Positions 1 through 5,077 of a stretch of 5,077 nt of DNA are shown here, in pieces. The notes under the pieces were generated by a model. It did no database searches. It was not told where the DNA came from and worked only from the letters and a program-made list of their open reading frames with translations. Both the position numbers and the translations under genes were made by a program. The stretch lies in assembly GCA_034189035.1 (NCBI GenBank), contig JAXHVA010000197.1, forward strand, positions 1 to 5,077, written 5' to 3'. Every line of letters starts with the position of its first letter. Position 1 is the stretch's first letter. The DNA comes from JAUXFK01 sp034189035 (lineage in GTDB: Bacteria > Desulfobacterota > UBA8473).

Positions 1-61
1 TTCTGCCTGTTCCGCCAACCTCACTCAAAAAAGATATTTTCTATATATAGTAACCGGGCTT
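1..61. other. Edge of a neighbouring cassette, gene undecided
   Basis: No gene can be assigned with confidence. On the plus strand an open frame enters from the left edge and ends in tandem TAG TAA stops at 48-53, reading ...LPVPPTSLKKDIFYI; this is 12 bases before the attC-like site, the usual spacing for a cassette gene ending at its own attC. It is only about 15 codons long, so it may be open by chance, and a second plus frame stays open to a TAA at 107-109 inside the site. On the minus strand the same bases could hold the start of a gene (a TTG reading SEVGGTGR, or a GTG reading MRLAEQAE) running out of the window. More flanking sequence would decide. Confidence 0.2.
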
Positions 62-124
62 GTCCAACAAACAGTTCAGATTGTGGTTCGCTTCACTCAC
101 ACAATCTAACCTTATTCGTTATGC
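62..124 (+). other. Integron attC-like recombination site 1
   Basis: This 63-base site has the attC plan. An outer box GTCCAAC (62-68) is a perfect RYYYAAC, and GTTATGC (118-124) is the matching outer box. Inside, AGATTGTG (78-85) pairs with CACAATCT (100-107), and the stem extends through GTT (74-76) with AAC (108-110), leaving C77 as an extrahelical base; the loop is 86-99. In known attC sites the folded bottom strand is the substrate of the integron integrase, and extrahelical bases plus unequal spacers set polarity. Here the left spacer is 5 bases and the right one 7, with the extra base in the left arm; this matches well-known aadA-type sites read on the plus strand. The minus-strand toxin gene nevertheless ends only 25 bases away, so polarity and gene direction disagree. 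Confident in the site, less so in its direction. Confidence 0.8.
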
Positions 125-149
125 AACATTAAAATGTGAAAAGTCAGGA

Positions 150-626
150 TTAGATCGACTCTGTTTTACCGATTTCGGTATGCACATCAAAAGCCGCTGT
201 CCCCTCAATCGTTCCAGAAATTTCACCGGATGTCTTTGGTAGAAGCTCCGAGGCACTCAAGAACCAGAAATAGTGCCCTTGAACACGGTCAGGGAAGTTT
301 GCACCGAACATTCCTGAAACATCAATGGGCACTTTAAAATCCATCTTCTCCTTTTTCATCGTTGCTACCATTTGAATTGTCACCTTAGATTTCGGTAGTA
401 CTTTTACAGTAACGGTGGCCGACGAAGATTTTGAAACGGATGACGAGCCAGATTTCCCGGCTGTAGCAGAAACAGAAAACGACATTCCCATTTTGAAGAC
501 ACCCTCAATAGTGAATTCCTCAGAAAAAGTCATTCCGGTTGTCACCGACGACGACCAACCGGTTGTATCGGTCCATGCTCCCTGCACAGACAATGATATC
601 TCTGCTTCTTGATCACCGTTATTCAT
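150..626 (-). CDS. Possible restarted C-terminal ORF of the toxin-like gene
   Basis: This 158-residue frame is the part of the toxin-like gene after the in-frame stop. It begins with ATG at 626 and has GGGAG (641-637 on the minus strand) 10 bases upstream, a usable though slightly long spacing, so translation could restart here. It carries nearly all of the ETX/MTX2-like beta-rich region but lacks the N-terminal 86 codons, including residues just before the ATG (VVGSNTA) that look like part of the same strand. That makes it more likely a remnant than the native protein. It ends TEIGKTESI at a TAA, just ahead of the attC-like site. Confidence 0.4.
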   Translation of the reverse strand: MNNGDQEAEISLSVQGAWTDTTGWSSSVTTGMTFSEEFTIEGVFKMGMSFSVSATAGKSGSSSVSKSSSATVTVKVLPKSKVTIQMVATMKKEKMDFKVPIDVSGMFGANFPDRVQGHYFWFLSASELLPKTSGEISGTIEGTAAFDVHTEIGKTESI

Positions 627-636
627 TGCTGTATTG

Positions 637-641
637 CTCCC
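637..641 (-). promoter_or_regulatory. Ribosome binding site-like GGGAG before the internal ATG
   Basis: GGGAG on the minus strand is followed by 10 bases (CAATACAGCA) and the ATG at 626. It could allow reinitiation after the TAA at 663-665, or be a chance match inside the original coding sequence. Confidence 0.3.
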
Positions 642-884
642 GACAACTGCCTGCTGTGGAGGTTATGAGGAATCCTCGGTGAACTGATATTGCCCAAGTC
701 TCTTATAGCAATAATGAGAGTATTGCTCGGTGATCCGCGGCTTAACCGCATCGTAGTAAGTCTCGTGATTTAGAGAAATACCATCATGATTCTTGCCAAA
801 GCGGTCCTTGAACTTTGACCTGACTGCATCTGGGCTTGAGTCTAGCCCCGCGAGGTCTGAAAAAGACAAATACTCTTGAGTCAT

Positions 885-1054
885 GTCTGTGCTTCTTTCT
901 TGTTAATGGTGAATTTTAACCTTTAGTATATTTGATTCCGCCTGACTCTATAGATTATTTTTCATACGCATTCTTCCTTTCTTTAACTACTATTATCCAT
1001 TGTTATACGTTTTTATTTCCTGATCCTGTTTGGATACGTTTCAAGATTGCCGCC
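885..1054. other. Upstream region of the toxin-like gene, no gene seen
   Basis: AT-rich 170-base leader between the toxin-like start codon and the attC-like site. No open frame of note. A TATACT (minus strand, 925-930) resembles a -10 box but has no acceptable -35 partner at 16-18 bases, so no promoter is called. If the array reads on the minus strand, transcription could also enter from the upstream cassette. Confidence 0.4.
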
Positions 1055-1127
1055 GCATAACAACGGAAAGTTGACCTGATATCATGGGGCGCAGGCCCAT
1101 GATGTCAGGTGAAACGAAATGTTAGCT
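1055..1127 (-). other. Integron attC-like recombination site 2
   Basis: This 73-base site is bounded by GCATAAC (1055-1061) and GTTAGCT (1121-1127), each one base off the RYYYAAC / GTTRRRY consensus and both commonly seen in attC sites. The core is a strong hairpin: 1074-1088 pairs with 1096-1110 over 15 positions with a single G-T mismatch, and GTT (1070-1072) pairs with AAC (1113-1115) beyond a small asymmetric internal loop (one base left, two right). Read on the minus strand the first spacer is 5 bases, the last is 8 and the extra base is in the first arm, which is the canonical polarity. It starts 28 bases after the end of the large minus-strand gene, as expected if it is that gene's own attC. 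There is no T-tract on either side, so a simple transcription terminator is a poorer explanation. Confidence 0.75.
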
Positions 1128-1155
1128 ATTTCAGTATGAAAAATTGCATGACTTC

Positions 1156-2217
1156 TTAATTTGAACTCCAAGGAACTAATGCTGGAACAAGCTTTATAGG
1201 CTCTGCCAACATCTCGATAGCACAGACATGGATGCGATCACTTGTAATTTGTGGTGCGTATTCAGCCACATTTCATTGGCTGAAAACAATTATTCCATGA
1301 ATTTGTGAAAGTTCTTTTATACCAACATAATTACCACAGCGGAAATGTTTGAAGACAAAACATCAAGGCAATCAAAATGTTTAAGTAAGCGATCTCTTTT
1401 GCCGTTTTTTCAATCCTACCCAGAAATTCGTTTATTTGGTTCCTAATCTCTTTATGTGTTTTGCGAAGTACAAATCTATACAATCAGCTGCAACAACAAC
1501 TCTAAGCTTTTTGGACCATGCGAGCACATCAATGTCTCTATAATTAACCTTAGTTTTACAATTTAGCAACCTAGTGACTAAAATGTCATTTTCGGCCTCC
1601 CAACCTAAATCAATTATTTTCTGGGCAACTGTCCGATTGAAATCTATACCAAGTTGATTTCGACGCTCACCGATCCATTTCTTCATTTCATTCGAATAGA
1701 AATGCCTTTCATCAAGTTTGGCATCAAGTGAGTTAGATAACAAGTACCAAACACATTTGCGAATGCATCCAGGACTAATAACGAGTAATGGATCTTCACT
1801 GCGATCAAGTTGAACAATCGGTTTAGATACTAATGATAATCTCCGTCGAAAATTCCATGGATACCAATCCTGAAGATGCATATCATTTGGCAGAGAGTTT
1901 TTATCTTGATCCCATATTGAGCGTGCTGGAAGAGATATTTTTGATAAAAACAGAAATATATTTTGATCAGCTACGCCTTTAATTGTGTTTCTCAAGTGCC
2001 TGGTAAGATCTGATTTCCTAATTGTATAGACTGCTTCTCGATCAGTGATTCCTAAATCTTCGATTGAATCGATAATTTTTCTCATGATGTTGGCAGAAAC
2101 ATGATATTCCTTTTCCCATGGAAAAAGATAGTCGGCAGGGAAAACCTCTTCGACTGAGGTAGCATCTACAGGATCATCATACAATCGTTCGTATTTTTCA
2201 GCCTCCGACTCCTTTTG
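1156..2217 (-). pseudogene. C-terminal nuclease-like segment of the large gene
   Basis: After TGA 2220-2218 the frame goes straight on (QKESEAEKYERLYDDPVDA...), so the apparent TTG start at 2184 is not needed. The open run to 1432 ends with the nuclease-like motifs: D217 and D219 of that run in RDIDVLAW, then 15 residues on D-C-I in place of the usual E-C-K. The apparent end HIKRLGTK is a frameshift product. Restoring one A in the run at 1462-1459 gives FAKTHKEIRNQINEFLGRIEK; restoring one A at 1410-1405 gives NGKRDRLLKHFDCLDVL; a third shift near 1335 gives NYVGIKELSQIHGIIVFSQ, then a TGA at 1275-1273 and NVAEYAPQITSDRIHV onward to the TAA at 1158. The FAKT..EI..Q..EF and LLKH patterns are what this kind of domain shows after its catalytic strand, which supports the repairs. 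Confidence 0.6.
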
Positions 2218-2535
2218 TCAACTACCAAACATTGATTGATACGGTAACAGTACAGCTTTTTCGAAATCATAATCCAGCATCACCTGTCCAAAGGAACTGA
2301 TATGTATTTCAGAAGGATAAAGGCTGGATCTAATGGCGTCAGACCAAGCACCTAAGTGAAACAATAAAATCGCATACCCCAAGAAGGTTGAAATATCCAG
2401 TTCGTCTGGTTCTGCATCTGCCTCTTCAGGGCACGAGCAGACTGCCATCTCAACCAACAATCGACTCCCTATACTTTTGCAGCATTAAATCTGCCAATCT
2501 CACGAGTTGCAACATCAAAAACGTTTTCCTTATCC

Positions 2536-3249
2536 TCATGAAGGGGCAAGGCAAGCATGAATGGTCCTCTCCCATACTGCTTTCGCCTTTCTAATTGCCT
2601 CTATGTTAAGAAGCAATTTCGCACATAGGTTTGCCTTCCGATATGTCTTCAATCCTTTTGATATTTCATTCCATACTTTGTCTACCACCTCATTCAGATG
2701 CTTAAGACAAGCCTCAGCTCCATGTATTTTAAGAAAACGACCTTTCGTTCCATCTACCCACCAAAGGCCCAATCGCAGATTGGTGTCATCTGATTTCTCT
2801 ATCAATATAGGCTCTGGTAGGCTTTCAGTAACATAATCGTCATAAGTTCTGGCTAGTAAAAAATGACAATATTTAGCATCCTTGTTTGGAAAGATGGCTT
2901 TAATCAGATCGTCAACAACACCCTCTTTGCTGTCCGTCGTCAATAACTCACCAAAAAAGCTCCTTACCAATGTGGCTTCACCCGCATTGTCCGCTCTATT
3001 CAATAAGCCATCGGGGCATGTCCGTATTGTTGTCAGAATTTTTGCTTGGTTTAGTGAGATAGATGAAAATTGCTCACAAAGCGCAATTACTTCCTTATGA
3101 TCATTAATGCAAAGTTGCCGTTCCATGATGTTCGGAACATTCAAACCAATCTCATGTACTTCCTTATCAATTCGAGGAAGCCAATGGATGGCGCTATCCC
3201 ATATGCGAAAGTCTGGTCCATTTTTGTTTGGATCATTAACGCAGCACCA
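2536..3249 (-). pseudogene. Middle segment of the large gene, after the first in-frame TGA
   Basis: The frame continues directly from the TGA at 3252-3250 (WCCVNDPNKNGPDFRIW...) and stays open to a stop at 2538-2536. A TTG at 3144 could serve as a start, but the 35 codons before it are equally protein-like and no good ribosome binding site was seen, so a separate gene is unlikely. The last 14 residues (AVWERTIHACLAPS) are out of frame: one base later, the sequence reads QYGRGPFMLALPLHEDKENV, which is far more natural. This puts a one-base insertion near 2580. No known domain is recognised; a W-W-V-D-G-T-K motif and a lysine-rich helix are the only notable features. Confidence 0.6.
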
Positions 3250-4956
3250 TCATAACGAAGACTTGCCAAGATAAGCTGCGGAAAGCTTACCCCGCTTAAT
3301 CGACTCAAGGCATCCATAAAGTGGAATATGTTCATCTTCACGGAAATACGAGCTTCCAGCATATCTAATAACGGCTTTTGTTACGCCATCAATATCAGGA
3401 ACCATTATTGTATCTTTTGACTGCCTGGCAACCATACGAACATCTGCGATATGATTGGTTGGTATAGTCATCGTTATTTCTGGAGGTAGGTCTTCCTGAG
3501 GCATATTTTCATGGGGAACAATGTGCCATTCATTCTCGATTAGCCACCCAAAAAGATTAAGCATCCCATTTATATTAAAAATCTTGCCGCCGATGGATGT
3601 AAAGAATTTTTCGGCGTTGATTATACGCCAAAGATTCAAAGGTTTCATCTGGGGATGGTCACTTAAATGACAAAAATCATGTGCCGAAATATGGCGCAAA
3701 CTCAAATCATCTGTGTCCTGAAAGTTAAGGCCAAACCCCCTTGGTCTTCCCCAGCCAGCAGAAACAAGCAAAGTGATACCATGTTTAACGACGGATACCT
3801 CGACAAAGCCTTTTTTTGCGTATTCTATTCGTCTGGTCAGACCAATCTCTTCATCGGTAATGATGGCCGGTGCAGTGGTTGCCCAATCTCTGAGATTCCC
3901 ATAAAATCCATCAAAAATAATCACTAAATGTAGCGGTCTTCCTTTAGAAACCTCTAATAAAAACTCTTGAATGAAGACATCGTCAGAGCGGATGGGGAAA
4001 AATGCATTTATAGGGGGTGGATGTAGGGCACCTAATATCTTGTATCCTTGCAATAGTACCTGATAAGATTTGATCATATTGGCTGTCAAAGCGTCTCGAT
4101 CCCGCTTCGTATTGGTGTACGCAGTCATAATATAGTTTCGAATAGCTGTGCTAACGCCTTGTGGGAATAAAAAATAATCGCCGTTCCCAGCATCAAGAAT
4201 CGGAAACTTATCCAGATCTGTTAGCGATTGATGGGATGGAAAAGGTAGTTCTTTAACAGAATATATACTGAACATAAATGGTGATAAGTCGGCTATTTCA
4301 AAACCATATGCTTTAATTTCACTTTCAGTAAACCGTACATTTTGGCGAAGTAAACTCAGATGTAGCAATACCTCTGGTGGGATATCAGACTCGGGATAAG
4401 GAGCAGCTACGACATTGGCTTCATTTTCTGTTCGAGATACTACAATATCTGAAAGTTGAAGTAATGCATGAACCGATCGTTTGGTGGAATGATGACGACC
4501 ACCCTCTGGCATGCCGTCTGCAATATCGACAAATCGCTCTAAAAAGAAGATTGATCCTTCCCAATTGCCTTCATATATTCGGTATGATCCACGTTTTGTG
4601 CAAACAGTAGCAATAAATACATCTTCAGCAGGGTCTTCATGCCTGCCAATACTTGAGCCCCCAAGCAATTTAAATAACTGAACAATACGCTCTTTTCCTA
4701 TTTCCTTTGTGCCCTGACCGAACTTCAGCGATGCATGGACCAAATTAGAAATATGAATATGATTACTTTGTAGACAACCGACTGTTGATAGGCCGCAAAA
4801 TACTGCGGCTGATTGGAGAGGGTCAAGCTCATGAATCAGCTCCTCGACTTTCCACACAATCTTTTTTTCTGCTTCTCCCCATGAGACATTGAGCTCTTTG
4901 AAGTATTCTTCAAAGGATTGTATTTCATCAGAGCTTGAAATATCGTCGTTATTCAT
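3250..4956 (-). CDS. Intact N-terminal part of the degenerate large gene, 568 aa, unknown function
   Basis: This is the longest unbroken segment and could still be translated as a truncated protein. The start at ATG 4956 (MNNDDISSSDEIQ) is preferred over the in-frame TTG at 4977 because GGGAG lies 5 bases before it. No domain is recognised. Visible features are an acidic, serine-rich N-terminus, a mainly helical first third (KKIVWKVEELIHELDPLQSA), and a mixed later part with a hydrophobic strand ending in acid (LHLVIIFDGFYGN, about residues 350-362), which recalls a core beta-strand of an alpha/beta domain without identifying one. It ends ...AAYLGKSSL at TGA 3252-3250; the frame beyond stays open for over 200 codons and reads like normal protein (RIWDSAIHWLPRIDKEV), so the stop looks premature. 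CGA to TGA would explain it. Confidence 0.5.
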   Translation of the reverse strand: MNNDDISSSDEIQSFEEYFKELNVSWGEAEKKIVWKVEELIHELDPLQSAAVFCGLSTVGCLQSNHIHISNLVHASLKFGQGTKEIGKERIVQLFKLLGGSSIGRHEDPAEDVFIATVCTKRGSYRIYEGNWEGSIFFLERFVDIADGMPEGGRHHSTKRSVHALLQLSDIVVSRTENEANVVAAPYPESDIPPEVLLHLSLLRQNVRFTESEIKAYGFEIADLSPFMFSIYSVKELPFPSHQSLTDLDKFPILDAGNGDYFLFPQGVSTAIRNYIMTAYTNTKRDRDALTANMIKSYQVLLQGYKILGALHPPPINAFFPIRSDDVFIQEFLLEVSKGRPLHLVIIFDGFYGNLRDWATTAPAIITDEEIGLTRRIEYAKKGFVEVSVVKHGITLLVSAGWGRPRGFGLNFQDTDDLSLRHISAHDFCHLSDHPQMKPLNLWRIINAEKFFTSIGGKIFNINGMLNLFGWLIENEWHIVPHENMPQEDLPPEITMTIPTNHIADVRMVARQSKDTIMVPDIDGVTKAVIRYAGSSYFREDEHIPLYGCLESIKRGKLSAAYLGKSSL

Positions 4957-4961
4957 TTTAA

Positions 4962-4966
4962 CTCCC
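4962..4966 (-). promoter_or_regulatory. Ribosome binding site GGGAG of the large gene
   Basis: GGGAG on the minus strand lies 5 bases (TTAAA) before ATG 4956. It fixes the start at MNNDD rather than at the upstream in-frame ATG or TTG codons. Confidence 0.65.
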
Positions 4967-4988
4967 TGCATCTTCAATAACGACCCTA

Positions 4989-5017
4989 TTTATAAAGCAT
5001 CTCAGCCAAATTGATAA
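4989..5017 (-). promoter_or_regulatory. Candidate sigma-70 type promoter of the large gene
   Basis: On the minus strand, TTATCA (5017-5012, four of six to TTGACA) and TATAAA (4994-4989, five of six to TATAAT) are spaced by 17 bases. A transcript would start near 4982, giving a leader of about 25 bases that includes the GGGAG site. The surrounding DNA is AT-rich, so chance matches are likely; the geometry is the main support. Confidence 0.4.
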
Positions 5018-5077
5018 AACTTATAGTCGATTACCCTTTCAATGGCAGCAAAAGGCGGGATCATTTTGCCTTTATTA

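Larger units (their letters stand above)
150..884 (-). pseudogene. Aerolysin-like ETX/MTX2 pore-forming toxin, split by an in-frame TAA
   Basis: The frame opens at ATG 884-882 and would give about 244 codons, but codon 74 is TAA (665-663). The 12 codons after it (PPQQAVVGSNTA) stay open and join in frame to the ATG at 626. Past the stop the protein has the hallmarks of the ETX/MTX2 family: an N-N-x-D-Q-E turn near codon 88, long Ser/Thr-rich alternating strands (codons 105-157) with the amphipathic pattern of the membrane-inserting hairpin, then a V-L-P-K-S-K-V-T-I strand (162-170) and F-K-V-P-I-D-V (183-189). Such proteins oligomerise and form beta-barrel pores in target membranes. The first 73 residues (MTQEYLSFSDLAG...) have no signal peptide or recognisable domain. 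No clear promoter is seen in 885-1054, and only an A/G-rich AGAAAG lies before the first ATG. A C-to-T change (CAA to TAA) would be the simplest cause of the stop. The family call is by eye from pattern; a working restart at 626 remains possible. Confidence 0.65.
1156..4956 (-). pseudogene. Degenerate ~1,267-codon gene with C-terminal PD-(D/E)XK nuclease-like domain
   Basis: One large gene in pieces. The reading frame from ATG 4956 is shared by almost all later open segments, and sensible protein sequence continues across each break. In-frame TGA codons lie at 3252-3250, 2220-2218 and 1275-1273. Single-base frameshifts lie near 2580 (one extra base), at the A-run 2478-2475, at the A-run 1462-1459, at the A-run 1410-1405, and near 1335 (one base missing in each of these four). 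The frame ends at TAA 1158-1156, after ...VPALVPWSSN. I do not recognise the first 900 or so residues; they show no signal peptide or obvious membrane segments. The C-terminus has R-D-I-D-V-L-A-W (about residues 1140-1147), then V-V-V-A-A-D-C-I-D-L-Y-F-A-K-T and a helical tail, the pattern of restriction-endonuclease-fold domains whose last motif is usually ECKDL.FAKT. Here it is DCI, without the lysine. The original role was probably DNA or RNA cleavage, perhaps in defence, but this is inference. The next element is an attC-like site, so it is a cassette gene. Confidence 0.75.

Noticed and set aside
415..612. Plus-strand ORFs opposite the toxin-like gene and the large gene
   Set aside because: They lie antisense to better-supported frames, show no recognisable features, and are expected by chance.
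925..930. TATACT as the -10 box of the toxin-like gene
   Set aside because: No -35-like hexamer lies 16-18 bases upstream, and the region is AT-rich, so a chance match is likely.
1074..1110. The strong hairpin as a rho-independent terminator
   Set aside because: Neither side has a T-tract, and the flanking 7-base boxes and spacers fit attC better.
1273..3252. TGA reassigned as a sense codon (all three in-frame stops of the large gene are TGA)
   Set aside because: Reassignment would not explain the five frameshifts or the TAA in the toxin-like gene, tryptophan is encoded by TGG throughout, and only three TGA codons occur in over 1,200.
3141..3362. A 73-codon minus-strand ORF overlapping the end of the 568-residue segment
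   Set aside because: It is in another frame inside the large gene; the main frame continues through this region with more natural sequence on both sides of the TGA, so this is a shadow frame.
1432..4977. An operon of four separate minus-strand genes, possibly a multi-gene defence system
   Set aside because: All segments share one frame or are one base apart, three apparent starts are TTG without good ribosome binding sites, and the residues before those starts are equally protein-like. One broken gene explains it better.
5050..5077. Inverted repeat AAAGGC / GCCTTT followed by TTTATTA at the right edge
   Set aside because: A 6-base stem with an 11-base loop in AT-rich DNA at the window edge is too weak to call a terminator or a partial attC.

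Overview
The window looks like a piece of an integron gene-cassette array (bacterial, most likely a proteobacterium; the species cannot be told from this sequence). Two sites with the layout of attC recombination sites lie at 62-124 and 1055-1127. Each has terminal 7-base boxes of the RYYYAAC / GTTRRRY type around an imperfect hairpin whose stem is unlike that of the other. No integron integrase, attI site, tRNA, rRNA, CRISPR or insertion sequence is visible.

Layout, left to right. Positions 1-61 are the edge of a neighbouring cassette with no decidable gene. The first attC-like site follows at 62-124. At 150-884, minus strand, is a compact gene of the aerolysin-like ETX/MTX2 pore-forming toxin family, cut by an in-frame TAA at 663-665; the same frame carries on with family-like sequence after the stop. 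The stretch 885-1054 is its upstream region, and the second attC-like site is at 1055-1127. From 1156 to 4956, minus strand, runs one large degenerate gene of about 1,267 codons. Read naively it breaks into four or five unrelated small genes, but the pieces join into one protein once three in-frame TGA codons and five single-base frameshifts are bridged. Its C-terminus looks like a PD-(D/E)XK nuclease domain that has lost its catalytic lysine. A ribosome binding site and a candidate promoter sit in front of it, and the window ends at 5077 shortly upstream.

Both genes read on the minus strand and each is followed within about 30 bases by an attC-like site, as expected for cassettes. The fine structure of the two sites, however, suggests opposite polarity, which would be unusual for an array. 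Both genes appear broken, so this is either a decaying cassette region or, less likely, an assembly with residual errors. No working multi-gene system can be supported here; the notable content is a pore-forming-toxin-like cassette and an unrecognised giant nuclease-like cassette gene, both degenerate.
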